The notes: generated by a model from the sequence alone, not told the origin. A DNA stretch of 64,000 nt from Pseudomonas sp. LS.1a (GCF_022533585.1 NZ_CP092827.1:1342001-1406000), one strand, 5' to 3'. Counted from the first letter of the stretch, positions 32,928 through 42,286 are shown. Translations and numbers: made by a program.

Positions 32928-34217
32928 TCAAGGCAGCTCGCGGCTACGGTAGAAGGCGCTCAGCACTTTCACCAGGTGCGCCAGGTCATGGCTACCGCAC
33001 AGCTCGCGAATCGAATGCATGGCAAAGGTTGGCAAGCCGATATCCACCGTACGCACGCCCAGGTGGCTGGCCGCAATCGGACCGATGGTCGAGCCACAGC
33101 CCATGTCGCTGCGCACCACAAAGCTCTGCACCGGCACTTCCTCGGCCATGCACAGATGGCGGAAGAACCCGGCGGTCTCGCTGTTGGTGGCGTAGCGCTG
33201 GTTGTTGTTCACCTTGATTACCGGCCCGGCGTTGAGCTTGGGCCCGTGGTTGCCGTCGTGCTTGTCGGCGTAGTTGGGGTGCACGCCGTGGGCGTTGTCG
33301 GCCGACACCATCAGCGAGCGCTGGATGGTGCGCACGTAGGCGTCGCCATCCGGCAGCAGGCGCTGCAGGGTCTGCTCCAGCATCGGGCCGTCGGCACCAC
33401 AGGCCGAGCAGCTGCCGACTTCTTCATGGTCGTTGCACACCAGTACGCAGGTTTCGTCGCTGTCGGCGGCCAGCAGGGCCTGCAGGCCGGCGTAGCACGA
33501 CAACAGGTTGTCCAGGCGCGCACCGGCGATGAAGTCGCCGTTCAGGCCGACCAGGGCGGCGTCCTGGGTGTCGTAGAAGCTCAGCTCGTAATCCAGCACC
33601 ACGTCGGCGATCAGCTCGTGCTCGCGGGCCAGTTGCTCGGTGAGCAGGGCTCGGAAATCGATGCGCTCGTCACCCGCCACCTGGGCCAGGATGGGCGGCA
33701 GCTCGTTCTGCGGGTTGATCGCCCAGCCTTCGTTGGCGGTGCGGTTGAGATGGATGGCCAGGTTGGGGATGATCGCGATCGGCAGCTTGAAGTCGATCAG
33801 CTGGCTTTCGACCTTGCCGTCACGGCGATAGGTGACCCGGCCGGCCAGCGACAGGTCGCGGTCGAACCATGGCGCCAGCAAGGCGCCGCCATACACTTCT
33901 ACACCCAGCTGCAGGAAGCCCTGGCGCTGCAGTTCAGGCTGCGGCTTGACGCGCAGGCACGGGCTGTCGGTGTGGGCACCGACCATGCGGATACCGTTCA
34001 GCAGTGGGGCTTGCTTGCCCAGCTTGATGGCGATGATCGACGAGTCGTTACGGGTGACGTAGTAGCGACCGCCAGGCACTGTGGCCCAGCTGTCGCGCTC
34101 GTCCAGGCGCTGGTAGCCGGCAGCTTCCAGGCGCTGGGCCAGGCTGGCGGTGGCGTGGAAGGGCGTGGGGGAGGCCTTGAGGAAGTCGATAAGGCCAGAA
34201 TTCAGTGCGTCGCGCAT
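32928..34217 (-). CDS. apeB: M18-family aspartyl/aminopeptidase ApeB
   Basis: A 429-residue dinuclear zinc aminopeptidase of the cytosol. Zinc and catalytic residues are visible in [15 protein letters not shown] (first His ligand), [15 protein letters not shown] (bridging Asp), [17 protein letters not shown] (Glu-Glu), [19 protein letters not shown] and the C-terminal [12 protein letters not shown] (last His). Length and end match the ApeB family. ATG at 34217 follows GGAG. Confidence 0.96.
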   Translation of the reverse strand: MRDALNSGLIDFLKASPTPFHATASLAQRLEAAGYQRLDERDSWATVPGGRYYVTRNDSSIIAIKLGKQAPLLNGIRMVGAHTDSPCLRVKPQPELQRQGFLQLGVEVYGGALLAPWFDRDLSLAGRVTYRRDGKVESQLIDFKLPIAIIPNLAIHLNRTANEGWAINPQNELPPILAQVAGDERIDFRALLTEQLAREHELIADVVLDYELSFYDTQDAALVGLNGDFIAGARLDNLLSCYAGLQALLAADSDETCVLVCNDHEEVGSCSACGADGPMLEQTLQRLLPDGDAYVRTIQRSLMVSADNAHGVHPNYADKHDGNHGPKLNAGPVIKVNNNQRYATNSETAGFFRHLCMAEEVPVQSFVVRSDMGCGSTIGPIAASHLGVRTVDIGLPTFAMHSIRELCGSHDLAHLVKVLSAFYRSRELP

Positions 34218-34274
34218 AGCTCACTCCAGACAGCAGTGGCGCGAGTTTAGCGTATTAAGTCGACAAATTGTGTC

Positions 34275-34364
34275 TGCCTCTTCGCGGCTGCAGCCCCACA
34301 GGTACTGCACAACCCTCGAAAGCGGTGCGGTCCCTGTGGGAGCGGCTTTAGCCGCGAAGAGGCC
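34275..34364. repeat. REP doublet, variant centre
   Basis: Copies at 34275-34302 and 34333-34364 with the centre changed to GCGGCTTTAGCCGC in the right copy; the left copy is shortened. It lies between apeB and rluA. Confidence 0.8.
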
Positions 34365-34382
34365 AGTACAGGCTGTACACAT

Positions 34383-35018
34383 TCAGAAGGGCGCAGGGCA
34401 CTCGAACTTCAGCCGCTCCCCGGACACCGGGTGGGTAAAGCTCAGCATCGAGGCATGCAGGCACAACCGCTCATGGGCCGCCAGTGCCTCGGGGTTGGCA
34501 TACAGCCGGTCGCCCAGCAGCGGGTGCCCGATCGACAGCATGTGCACGCGCAACTGGTGCGAGCGCCCGGTAATCGGTGTCAGTTCTACCCGGCAGTAAT
34601 CACCGCAGCGCTCGACGATGCGCCAGAAGGTCAGCGCGTGCTTGCCCTGTTCGTGGTCCACCACATGCCGTGGCTTGGTCGGCGGGTCGTAGCGCAGCGG
34701 CAGGTCGATGCTGCCGCTGTCCAGCGCCGGTTGGCCCCAGCACAGCGCGGTGTAGGCCTTTTCGGTTTCGCGGTCGTGGAACTGGCGCGACAGCTCACGG
34801 TGGCTGTCGGCATCCCGGGCCAGCAGGATGATGCCAGAGGTTTCCCAGTCCAGGCGGTGCACGATCAGCGCGTCGGGGTAGCCGTTTTCCTGCAGGCGGG
34901 TGATCAGGCAGTCCTTGTTGTCCTCGGCGCGGCCGGGTACCGACAGCAGCAGGGTCGGTTTGTTGATCACCAGGATGGCGGCGTCTTCGTGCAGGATCTG
35001 GATGTTGGACAGCGGCAT
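34383..35018 (-). CDS. rluA: RluA-family pseudouridine synthase
   Basis: A 211-residue enzyme with the RluA catalytic motif HRLDWETSGI (Asp nucleophile) near residue 65 and the C-terminal RSHQLRVHMLSIGHPLLGD. The short length without an S4 domain fits RluA itself, which modifies 23S rRNA U746 and tRNA U32. ATG at 35018 was chosen; upstream in-frame sequence is translated REP. Synteny with minE and apeB agrees with P. aeruginosa. Confidence 0.94.
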   Translation of the reverse strand: MPLSNIQILHEDAAILVINKPTLLLSVPGRAEDNKDCLITRLQENGYPDALIVHRLDWETSGIILLARDADSHRELSRQFHDRETEKAYTALCWGQPALDSGSIDLPLRYDPPTKPRHVVDHEQGKHALTFWRIVERCGDYCRVELTPITGRSHQLRVHMLSIGHPLLGDRLYANPEALAAHERLCLHASMLSFTHPVSGERLKFECPAPF

Positions 35019-35050
35019 TGCTTGGTCTCGGTTATATCGGGGAAAACACT

Positions 35051-35150
35051 GGGGCCGCTTTGCGGCCCATCGCCGGCAAGCCAGCTCCCACAGGTACAGC
35101 GCGAACCCTGTGGGAGCTGGCTTGCCGGCGATGGGCTGCAAAGCAGCCCC
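35051..35150. repeat. Second-type REP doublet with extended arms
   Basis: Copies of GCCCATCGCCGGCAAGCCAG-type REP at 35064-35093 and 35107-35136. Additional complementary flanks (GGGGCCGCTTTGC and GCAAAGCAGCCCC) make the arms 43 bp long. This is a different family from the TTCGCGGG REPs; another copy is at 61776-61895. Confidence 0.85.
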
Positions 35151-35174
35151 AATGATCCAGGCCTGGTCGCGAAA

Positions 35175-35429
35175 TCAGCGATCCGGCAAGGTGATGTTCA
35201 GCTCCAGAATCGAGCAGCTACCCTGGTTTTCCAGCTCGATATGCACATCATCGTTGCCGATGTTTACATATTTGCGGATCACTTCCAGCAGTTCTTTCTG
35301 CAGCGCTGGCAGGTAGTCCGGTTCGCTGCGTTGGCCGCGCTCGTGCGCCACGATGATCTGTAGACGCTCTTTCGCTACCGACGCGCTGGTCTGTTTCTGT
35401 CTGCCACGAAAGAAGTCAAAAAGGTTCAT
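35175..35429 (-). CDS. minE: Cell division topological specificity factor MinE
   Basis: An 84-residue protein starting [20 protein letters not shown], the amphipathic membrane helix, followed by the MinD-binding segment [13 protein letters not shown] and the C-terminal dimer domain ([20 protein letters not shown]). It displaces MinD from the membrane and drives the oscillation. Starts 3 nt after minD. Confidence 0.98.
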   Translation of the reverse strand: MNLFDFFRGRQKQTSASVAKERLQIIVAHERGQRSEPDYLPALQKELLEVIRKYVNIGNDDVHIELENQGSCSILELNITLPDR

Positions 35430-35432
35430 GGT

Positions 35433-36245
35433 TTACTTGCCTCCAAACAGGCGCGCGAAGAATCCTTGCTTCGGCACTTCGATGAACCGCAGGGGCTTTT
35501 CTTTGCCCAGCAGACGGTCGACGGTATCGCTATAGGCCTGGCCGGCATCGCTCTGGTCGTCGAGGATGACCGGGATACCCTGGTTGGAAGCCTTGAGCAC
35601 GGCCTGGCTCTCGGGGATCACACCCTTGAGCTTGATCGCCAGGATTTCTTCGACGTCGGCGATGCTCAGCATTTCGCCCTTTTCCACGCGCTCCGGGTGG
35701 TAGCGGGTGATCAGCAGGTGTTCCTTGATCGGCTCTTCGCCATTCTCGGAGCGGCGCGACTTGCTCGACAGGATGCCCAGCATGCGGTCGGAGTCACGTA
35801 CCGAGGACACCTCGGGGTTGGTGACCACGACGGCTTCGTCGGCAAAGTACATGGCCAGGTGTGCGCCTTTCTCGATACCGGCCGGCGAGTCGCAGATGAC
35901 AAAGTCGAAGTCTTTCTTCAGCTCCATCAGGACCTTTTCCACGCCTTCCTGGGTCAGCGCGTCCTTGTCACGGGTCTGGCTGGCGGCCAGCACGTACAGG
36001 TTCTCGAGGCGCTTGTCCTTGATCAGGGCCTGTTGCAGGTTGGCTTCGCCGTTGACCACGTTGACGAAGTCATACACCACGCGGCGTTCGCAGCCCATGA
36101 TCAGGTCGAGGTTACGCAGGCCCACGTCGAAGTCGACGATGACGGTCTTGTGGCCACGCAGTGCGAGGCCGGTACCAATGGCGGCGCTGGTAGTGGTCTT
36201 GCCCACCCCCCCCTTGCCGGAAGTAACCACGATAATCTTGGCCAA
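35433..36245 (-). CDS. minD: Septum site-determining ATPase MinD
   Basis: A 270-residue ParA-family ATPase. The deviant Walker A is VTSGKGGVGKTTT (signature Lys in SGKGGVGKT), Walker B-like segments are VIVDFDVGLRNLDL and VICDSPAGIE, and the C-terminal amphipathic membrane helix is LLGKEKPLRFIEVPKQGFFA followed by RLFGGK. Translation starts at TTG 36245 (LAKIIVV) after GGGGTGA, as is common for minD in pseudomonads. Confidence 0.98.
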   Translation of the reverse strand: MAKIIVVTSGKGGVGKTTTSAAIGTGLALRGHKTVIVDFDVGLRNLDLIMGCERRVVYDFVNVVNGEANLQQALIKDKRLENLYVLAASQTRDKDALTQEGVEKVLMELKKDFDFVICDSPAGIEKGAHLAMYFADEAVVVTNPEVSSVRDSDRMLGILSSKSRRSENGEEPIKEHLLITRYHPERVEKGEMLSIADVEEILAIKLKGVIPESQAVLKASNQGIPVILDDQSDAGQAYSDTVDRLLGKEKPLRFIEVPKQGFFARLFGGK

Positions 36246-36346
36246 GGTGTTTCACCCCTAAAATAATCGGGACACAAGTCCCTGCAAAAATACAAAAAAA
36301 TGGCAACGGTAAGAAAAGTTGCACTAAAAATGCTGGCAAGTATCCG

Positions 36347-37105
36347 TTAAAGACGGGTGATGTTCAACACGTCGCCAGACAGGCTGACTTGCACGCCGGT
36401 GCCCCACAGCGGGTCGCGGCGCAGGTCTTCGCAGACCTTGTACTGGCCGGCGATGGAGACCATTTCGGCGGTCATCTGCTGGCAGAAGATACGTGCCTTG
36501 GTATTGCCTTTGATGCCGGCCAGGGCGCGGCCGCGCATGGCGCCGTACACATGGATGTTGCCATCGGCCAGAAGTTCCGCCCCCGGGCTGACCGAACCGG
36601 TCACCACCAGGTCGCCGCCCTGGGCGTAGATCTGCTGGCCGCCACGTACTGGCGAAGTGATGATGCGGGTCGGGCGCACCTCGGGTTCAAGGATCGGCGG
36701 CGGGACCGGGGCCGGCTCGGGCTTCTTCACCTCGGGCTCGGGCTCCAGCGGCCGTTCGCGGGCGCCGGATGGTGGCAGCACCGGCAGGTCGATGGCGATG
36801 GCCGCGGCGATGTCTTCGATACGGCTGGCGCGGATGGCCAGGGTGCGCAGGCCGTGGTGGCGGCAGATCCGCATCAAGCCGGGCAGGTCGATTGCCCCTT
36901 CGCCGGCCGGCAGCTTGTCCAGCGCCAGCACCAGCGGCGTGTTGCTGAAGAAGTTCGGTGCCTGGGCGACTTTGGCCGCCAGTTGGCGGTCGAGGGCCTC
37001 AAGGTCATTGCGCGCCAGCTCCAGCACTGTAATGGCGAGCATGCTGCCCTTGAGCTGGAACACGGAGGCGGTATCGGGTGTGTGGTTTGGGCTCATGGTC
37101 TGCAT
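36347..37105 (-). CDS. minC: Septum site-determining protein MinC
   Basis: A 252-residue FtsZ inhibitor. Residues 1-110 are the N-terminal MinC domain ([20 protein letters not shown]), residues about 120-150 a proline-rich linker ([20 protein letters not shown]), and the C-terminal beta-helix is recognised in [20 protein letters not shown] and [17 protein letters not shown] repeats ([19 protein letters not shown]). A 101-bp gap to minD suggests minDE may have an extra promoter. Start ATG 37105 or 37096; no strong SD. Confidence 0.97.
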   Translation of the reverse strand: MQTMSPNHTPDTASVFQLKGSMLAITVLELARNDLEALDRQLAAKVAQAPNFFSNTPLVLALDKLPAGEGAIDLPGLMRICRHHGLRTLAIRASRIEDIAAAIAIDLPVLPPSGARERPLEPEPEVKKPEPAPVPPPILEPEVRPTRIITSPVRGGQQIYAQGGDLVVTGSVSPGAELLADGNIHVYGAMRGRALAGIKGNTKARIFCQQMTAEMVSIAGQYKVCEDLRRDPLWGTGVQVSLSGDVLNITRL

Positions 37106-37216
37106 AGACGGCTTGTTGCGAAAAAAGTGCCCTGACTTATAACGATAAGACCGGTTGCCCGCAACATGCGCTGATCCGTTGTAGAATGCGCGGCCTTTGT
37201 CTTTCCGGAAGCTTCA

Positions 37217-38152
37217 ATGGAACGCCCGCGTTTTCGTCCCTATTTCCTTCACCCACGTTTCTGGGGCCTGTGGTTGGGCCTGGGCCTGCTGTGGCTGGTG
37301 GTCCAGTTGCCGTACCGGGTCCTGTTGAAAGTCGGTGCCGCGCTGGGTGCGGTGATGTACCGCTTTGCCGGTGAGCGGCGGCGCATTGCCGCGCGCAACC
37401 TGGAACTGTGCTTCCCGGAGCTGTCGGTCGACGAACGGCAGCGTCTGCTCAAGGCCAACTTCGCCTCCACCGGTATCGCCTTCTTCGAAATGGCCATGAG
37501 CTGGTGGTGGCCCAAGGCCCGGCTGGCGCGTCTTGCCCATGTCGAGGGGCTGGAGCACCTGCAGGCCGCCCAGCAGGCGGGGCAGGGTGCCATTCTGATG
37601 GCGGTGCACTTCACCACCCTGGAAATCGGCGCCGCGCTGCTCGGCCAGCAGCACACCATCGACGGCATGTACCGCGAGCACGGCAACCCGCTGTTCGACT
37701 TCATCCAGCGCAGCGGCCGCGAGCGGCATAACCTCGACTCGCTGGCGGTGGAGCGCGAGGATGTGCGCGGCATGCTCAAGCTGCTGCGTTCGGGCCGGGC
37801 GATCTGGTACGCACCGGACCAGGACTACGGCGCCAAGCAGAGCCTGTTCGTGCCGCTGTTCGGCATCCCGGCGGCGACGGTGACGGCCACCACCAAGTTT
37901 GCCCGGTTGGGCAAGGCGCAGGTGATTCCGTTCACCCAGAAGCGCCTGGAAGATGGCAGCGGCTATCGTCTGGTGATCCACCCGCCGTTGGCGGACTTCC
38001 CCGGGGAGAGCGAAGAGGCGGACTGCCTGCGCATCAACCAGTGGGTCGAAAGCGTGTTGCGCGAATGCCCCGAGCAGTACCTGTGGGCGCATCGCCGGTT
38101 CAAGTCGCGGCCCGAAGGGGCGCCGCGGCTGTATGACAAGAAGAAGCGTTGA
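37217..38152 (+). CDS. lpxL: Lipid A biosynthesis acyltransferase (LpxL/HtrB family)
   Basis: A 311-residue inner-membrane protein: a short N-terminal membrane helix (FWGLWLGLGLLWLVVQLPYR) and the acyltransferase motif VHFTTLE (H-x4-E) near residue 135. DQDYG and LFGIPAATVTATTKFARL fit the family. P. aeruginosa PA3242 (HtrB2), in the same position beside minC, adds secondary laurate to lipid A, so the same role is likely. ATG at 37217 with GGAAG upstream. Divergent from minC; a -10-like TAGAAT lies at 37182-37187. Confidence 0.94.
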   Translation: MERPRFRPYFLHPRFWGLWLGLGLLWLVVQLPYRVLLKVGAALGAVMYRFAGERRRIAARNLELCFPELSVDERQRLLKANFASTGIAFFEMAMSWWWPKARLARLAHVEGLEHLQAAQQAGQGAILMAVHFTTLEIGAALLGQQHTIDGMYREHGNPLFDFIQRSGRERHNLDSLAVEREDVRGMLKLLRSGRAIWYAPDQDYGAKQSLFVPLFGIPAATVTATTKFARLGKAQVIPFTQKRLEDGSGYRLVIHPPLADFPGESEEADCLRINQWVESVLRECPEQYLWAHRRFKSRPEGAPRLYDKKKR

Positions 38153-38169
38153 ATCTTGTTTTGCCTGTG

Positions 38170-38267
38170 CCGGCCTATTCGCGGGTGAACCCGCTCCCAC
38201 AGGTTCTCCACAGGCCCTGAAGGCTTTGTAATACCTGTGGGAGCGGGTTTACCCGCGTAAGGGCCGG
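38170..38267. repeat. REP doublet (inverted pair)
   Basis: Inverted copies at 38170-38203 and 38234-38267 with single-base variants in both heads (CTATTCGCGGG; CCCGCGTAAGG). Lies between lpxL and the patatin gene, which are on the same strand. Confidence 0.9.
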
Positions 38268-38301
38268 CACTGACAGCACATCAACCCCAGGAAGGACTCC
38301 T

Positions 38302-39510
38302 ATGGCGCCACCCCCGGTAACCGGTCTCATCCTTTCTGGCGGCGGCGCCCGCGCCGCCTACCAGGTCGGCGTGCTGGCCGGCATTGCCGAGTTGCTGCCC
38401 GCCGGCGCGCACAACCCGTTCCCGGTCATCGTCGGTACCTCCGCCGGCGCCATCAACGCCGTCACCCTGGCCAGCGGCGCCACCCATTTCAGCGAAGCCG
38501 TACAACGGCTCACCGCCTTCTGGCAGAACTTTCGCAGCCATCTGGTGATCCGCAGCGACTGGCCCGGCGTGGTCCGCCAGGCCAGCCGCTTCGTCGGCCA
38601 CAACCTGCTGGGCCTGGGTGGCCCGGCGCCGGTGGCGCTACTGGACAGCAGCCCATTGCGCGGCCTGCTGCAGGCGCACCTGAACCTGGACGGCATCGCC
38701 CACTCCCTGGCCGCCGAGCAACTGCGCGCCGTCGCAGTGACCGCCTTTGGCTACGAATCCGGCCAGGCGGTGACTTTCTACCAGGGCCGCGGCACCATCG
38801 AAGCCTGGTTGCGCCACCGCCGCATCGGCATGCCCACGCCGTTGACCATCGACCACCTGCTGGCCAGTGCGGCCATCCCGCTGCTGTTCGCCCCGGTGCG
38901 GCTGGGCGACGAATATTTCGGTGATGGTGCGGTACGCCAGTCGGCGCCGATCAGCCCAGCCTTGCACCTGGGCGCCAGCCGGGTACTGGTCGTCGGGGTC
39001 AGTGGCAACCCGCAGCGGCCGGCGCCACCGTTGCCGACCCAGCGCGTGTTCAGCGGGCAGCAGCCGAGCCTGGCGCAGATCGGCGGGCACATGCTCAACA
39101 GCACGTTCATTGACAGCCTGGAAGATGATATCGAGCTGCTGCAGCGCCTGAACCACCTGAGCCACCTGTTGCCGGCGCACCTGGATGCCCGGCGCCTGGG
39201 CCTGGCGCCAATCGACGTGCTGGTGGTGGCGCCCAGTCAGCCGCTGGACGAGATTGCCGCGCGGCACCGGCGCGAGTTGCCGGCGGCGTTGCGCGTGTTC
39301 CTGCGCGGGCCGGGGGCGACGCGTACCAGCGGGGCGGGGGTGTTGAGCTATTTGCTGTTCGAGGCCAGTTACTGCAGCGAGCTGATAGAGCTGGGGCGAA
39401 AGGATGCCTTGGCCAAGAAGCGGGAGCTTTGCCAGTTCCTGGGGTTGATGTTGCCAGTGCCGGCCTCTTCGCGGGTAAACCCGCTCCCACAGGGATCGCA
39501 CAATACCTGA
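38302..39510 (+). CDS. Patatin-like phospholipase with REP-encoded C-terminus
   Basis: A 402-residue patatin. The oxyanion loop GGGGAR-type is LSGGGARAAYQVG, the nucleophile elbow GTSAG (Ser near residue 49) and the catalytic Asp in FGDGAVRQ. Expected to hydrolyse phospholipids; no signal peptide, so cytosolic or membrane-associated. The last 18 residues (PVPASSRVNPLPQGSHNT) are a translated REP that also provides the stop. The native end was probably near CQFLGLML. ATG at 38302 follows AAGGA. P. aeruginosa PA3241 appears to be the orthologue. Confidence 0.88.
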   Translation: MAPPPVTGLILSGGGARAAYQVGVLAGIAELLPAGAHNPFPVIVGTSAGAINAVTLASGATHFSEAVQRLTAFWQNFRSHLVIRSDWPGVVRQASRFVGHNLLGLGGPAPVALLDSSPLRGLLQAHLNLDGIAHSLAAEQLRAVAVTAFGYESGQAVTFYQGRGTIEAWLRHRRIGMPTPLTIDHLLASAAIPLLFAPVRLGDEYFGDGAVRQSAPISPALHLGASRVLVVGVSGNPQRPAPPLPTQRVFSGQQPSLAQIGGHMLNSTFIDSLEDDIELLQRLNHLSHLLPAHLDARRLGLAPIDVLVVAPSQPLDEIAARHRRELPAALRVFLRGPGATRTSGAGVLSYLLFEASYCSELIELGRKDALAKKRELCQFLGLMLPVPASSRVNPLPQGSHNT

Positions 39511-39557
39511 GGGTGGTGCAGTCCCTGTGGGAGCGGTTTTACCCGCGAAGAGGCCTG
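39460..39557. repeat. REP doublet overlapping the patatin 3' end
   Basis: Inverted copies at 39460-39493 and 39525-39557. The left copy encodes the patatin C-terminal tail; the right copy lies 7 bp from the mlaA stop. Confidence 0.9.
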
Positions 39558-39563
39558 GCCTGC

Positions 39564-40388
39564 CTACTCGGCTATCTGCAGCTTGCGCGCCTGGGTATAC
39601 ACATACCGCACCTTCTCGTACTCGAACGGCGAGTTGAGCTGGCCATAGCGGAATTTGGTGCTGTAGCGCTTGTCCACCACACGCAGGACGGAGATTTCCG
39701 GGTGGTCGCTGCTGGCTTCGGCCACATTCAGGTAGTTGATCGCCTGTTCGCCCGCATAATCCACCACCAGCCCGGTGGTATCGCGCAGGTTCGACGGCCC
39801 CAGCACTGGCAGCATCAGGTACGGCCCGTCCGGTACGCCGTAGAAGCCCAAGGTCTGGCCGAAGTCTTCACTTTGCCGCGGCAGGCCCATGCTGGTAGCC
39901 GGGTCCCACAGCCCACCCACGCCGATGATGGTGTTGAACATCAGCCGTGCGGTGATCTCCGCCGAGCGCTTGGCCTTCAACTGCAACACGCTGTTGAACA
40001 GGTTCGGCACGTCGCCCAGGTTGTTGAAGAAGTTGGTCACCCCGGTGCGCACGAAGCGCGGCGTGACGTACTGGTAGCCGCTTACCATGGGCAGCAGCAC
40101 CCATTGGTCCAGACGGTAGTTGAAGTGATAGACGCGCCGGTTGATCGACTCCAGCGGGTCGTACACGTTCAGTGCCTGCAGGGTAGAGCGCTCGAACTCG
40201 CGCTGGTCCAGCCCCGGGTTGAATTTCAGCTCGCGCAGCGGGTCGAGGAAACCATCGGCCTCGGGCGCCAGTGGTGCTTCGGTAACTTGCGGGTCGGCTT
40301 CGACCACGCTGGCCCGGGGGGCGGTTTCGGCGGCCAGGGCATGGCCGGTGGCGAACAGGGCAGTGGCGAAGAGGAGTTTGTTAACCAC
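39564..40388 (-). CDS. mlaA: MlaA (VacJ)-family phospholipid transport protein
   Basis: A 274-residue envelope protein. Signal peptide VNKLLFATALFATGHALA lacks a lipobox cysteine, so unlike E. coli MlaA it is not an obvious lipoprotein. The MlaA core is clear: YDPLESINRRVYHFNYRLD, FFNNLGDVPNLFNSVLQ, NTIIGVGGLWDPATSMG, EDFGQTLGFYGVPDGPYLM. MlaA pulls misplaced phospholipid from the outer leaflet of the outer membrane. Start is GTG 40388 with GGAG 7 nt upstream; it overlaps the stop of the upstream hydrolase gene by 8 nt, showing coupling. Confidence 0.93.
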   Translation of the reverse strand: MVNKLLFATALFATGHALAAETAPRASVVEADPQVTEAPLAPEADGFLDPLRELKFNPGLDQREFERSTLQALNVYDPLESINRRVYHFNYRLDQWVLLPMVSGYQYVTPRFVRTGVTNFFNNLGDVPNLFNSVLQLKAKRSAEITARLMFNTIIGVGGLWDPATSMGLPRQSEDFGQTLGFYGVPDGPYLMLPVLGPSNLRDTTGLVVDYAGEQAINYLNVAEASSDHPEISVLRVVDKRYSTKFRYGQLNSPFEYEKVRYVYTQARKLQIAE

Positions 40389-41679
40389 GGAAGAACTCCA
40401 GCATGGCGTCACTGTTGACGCGGTAATTGAGGTTGCCGCAATGGCCGCCGTGGGGGTAAAGGGTCAGGCGCTCACCGAATACCTTGCGCAGGAAGCCTAT
40501 GTCGCCGGGGCCGAGGATGACGTCGTCGGCGTTGTGCATCACGGCGATCTTGTCGCTGCTGCTCAGGTAGTCCTCCAGCGCATACAGGCTGACCTGGTTG
40601 ACCAGTTGCAGGATGCTGTTGCCATCGGTGCGGGCGCGCCACATGGGGATGACCTGCTCGGTCATGTAGCAGTCGAAGTCGCACTGCAGGGCACGCTTGA
40701 AGAACGGCGTGAGGCTGCTGCCTTCGGTGATCGGGAACTTCGGCGGAATGATCAGGCCGCGGCGGTTGATCAGGTCGGAGGTGAAGGCAATGTCGGCCGC
40801 CGAGAAGCGGAACGAGGTGCCGATCAGCATGGCCATCTGCTCGTTGGACAGGTGCTGGCGCGACTGCTGGAAGTCGTACAGCAGGGCTTCATTGAGGTCG
40901 ATGTAGCCCTTTTCCTGGAAGTAGCGGGTCAGCTTGGCCAGCATCAGCTCGTAGAAGGTGGTGCTGCGGTCGATACCCTTGACCTGGGTCTGTACCAGCT
41001 TGTCGAGGTTGTTGATCGAGGTGTACAGGTTGACCGGCGGGTTCAGCAGCAGCACGCGCTTGAAGTTGAAGCTGCGGCGGGTTTCGTCCAGGTGGCTGAC
41101 GAAGGCCGCGTCGAGTGCGCCCAGGCTGTAGCCGGTGAGGTAGAACTCGCTGATTGGCAGGCGCGGGTGCTGGGCGCGCACGGCCTGCATCACCCGGTAC
41201 ATGTCTTCGGCATCCTCCTGGCTGACGCCGGGGGTGGCGAAGCGCGAGGCGGCGCTCATGAAGTCGTAGCTGGTGGGCGACGACAGCTGCACCACGTGGA
41301 AGCCGGCCTGGTAGAACAGCTTTTTCAGGTATTCGTTGATGCTGCTGGTGTAGGGCGCACCGGTGCCGGCGATGATGAAGATCAGCGGTGCCTCGTGGTC
41401 CTGGCGGGCCAGGCGGTACTTGAGTTTTTTCACTGCCCAGAAGTTGTCGGGCAGGGTGAACTCACGGTCCGGGCGCAGATTGAGGCTGTAGTCGGACTGG
41501 CTGATTTCGTCATCGTCGGGCAGGGTGGGGCGCTGGTCTGGCGGCGTGGTGGCGATGGTTGCCTCGAACGGGTTGGTCAAGGGGTAGCCATAGCTCGCGG
41601 CGTCGATATCCCGCGCCGAAGCGGCCACAGCCATGAGCAGGCCGCCGAGCAAGGCAGCGAGGCGCAAAGATCGAAGCAT
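40381..41679 (-). CDS. Secreted alpha/beta-hydrolase-fold protein
   Basis: A 432-residue protein with a signal peptide (MLRSLRLAALLGGLLMAVAA, cleavage near SARD). An alpha/beta-hydrolase core is suggested by IIAGTGAPYTSSINEY, the nucleophile elbow LTGYSLGALDAAFV and the C-terminal histidine PHGGHCGNL. It is translationally coupled to mlaA, so it may act on envelope lipids, but no substrate can be named. Older databases sometimes call this family a serine/threonine kinase, for which I see no motif. ATG at 41679. Confidence 0.85.
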   Translation of the reverse strand: MLRSLRLAALLGGLLMAVAASARDIDAASYGYPLTNPFEATIATTPPDQRPTLPDDDEISQSDYSLNLRPDREFTLPDNFWAVKKLKYRLARQDHEAPLIFIIAGTGAPYTSSINEYLKKLFYQAGFHVVQLSSPTSYDFMSAASRFATPGVSQEDAEDMYRVMQAVRAQHPRLPISEFYLTGYSLGALDAAFVSHLDETRRSFNFKRVLLLNPPVNLYTSINNLDKLVQTQVKGIDRSTTFYELMLAKLTRYFQEKGYIDLNEALLYDFQQSRQHLSNEQMAMLIGTSFRFSAADIAFTSDLINRRGLIIPPKFPITEGSSLTPFFKRALQCDFDCYMTEQVIPMWRARTDGNSILQLVNQVSLYALEDYLSSSDKIAVMHNADDVILGPGDIGFLRKVFGERLTLYPHGGHCGNLNYRVNSDAMLEFFRG

Positions 41680-41869
41680 GTAATCCCCCAGAAGAACGCA
41701 AGGTCGAGCAGTGTGCAGGCTAGGACCACAGCGGACCGGGCAAAGTTGCCAAGTGCGGTGGTCTTTGGTGTGCTTGTTAACTGCAACATAGCTGCAGAGA
41801 TGTGATTTTGCCTTACAACAGGGCATAAGCGATCATGGATGCTTTCGATTACCGCTATTGGAGAACTGG

Positions 41870-42238
41870 ATGTCTCGTTCGCTGCCGGCTGCGCTGCTTT
41901 TGCTGTTTCTGGGGCTGTGGCTTGCTGCCAGTTATGGCGTGCGCTACGGGCTGATGGAAGACGGGCAATGGGTTGGGCTGTGCACGGCGCCGGCGGCGTA
42001 CTGGCAGTGTGAGGTGCGGTCGTTGCTGGGGTTGGGCATTCATCATCAGGTGATGGCCTGGAGCGGGCTGGCGCTGGCGCTGCTGGCGCAGGTCGTTGCT
42101 GGCCGTAGCGGCTGGTGGCTGGCAGTGGTGGCGTTGGTGTTCGCAGTACCGGCGCTGGTGCTGTATACCGCCAGCATTGCCGTGTTCGCGCTGGTGCTGG
42201 CGGGGTTGCGGTTGGTCAGGCAAGCGCGGCGTGGCTGA
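41870..42238 (+). CDS. Small integral membrane protein
   Basis: A 122-residue protein with four hydrophobic segments (LPAALLLLFLGLWLAASYGV; VMAWSGLALALLAQVV; WWLAVVALVFAVPALVLYT; IAVFALVLAGLRLV). Two cysteines (GLCTAPAAYWQCEV) lie in the first loop. Family unknown. ATG at 41870 has GGAG 7 nt upstream; a TTG 12 nt earlier is less likely. Convergent with the GH17 gene across 48 bp, with no terminator visible. Confidence 0.78.
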   Translation: MSRSLPAALLLLFLGLWLAASYGVRYGLMEDGQWVGLCTAPAAYWQCEVRSLLGLGIHHQVMAWSGLALALLAQVVAGRSGWWLAVVALVFAVPALVLYTASIAVFALVLAGLRLVRQARRG

Positions 42239-42286
42239 CAGGGAGATGCCTTGGTTGTTGTGCCCCTGCCGACCCCACCCTAATGC

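Noticed and set aside
37155..37187. TTGCCC/TAGAAT as the lpxL promoter.
   Set aside because: The spacer is 21 bp, too long for a standard sigma-70 promoter; only the -10-like hexamer is noted.
40381..41679. Serine/threonine protein kinase label for the hydrolase upstream of mlaA.
   Set aside because: No kinase motifs (glycine loop, HRD, DFG) are present; GYSLG and a late histidine fit an alpha/beta hydrolase.
42239..42286. A terminator between the convergent membrane-protein and GH17 genes.
   Set aside because: No stem with a T-run is visible in the 48-bp gap.
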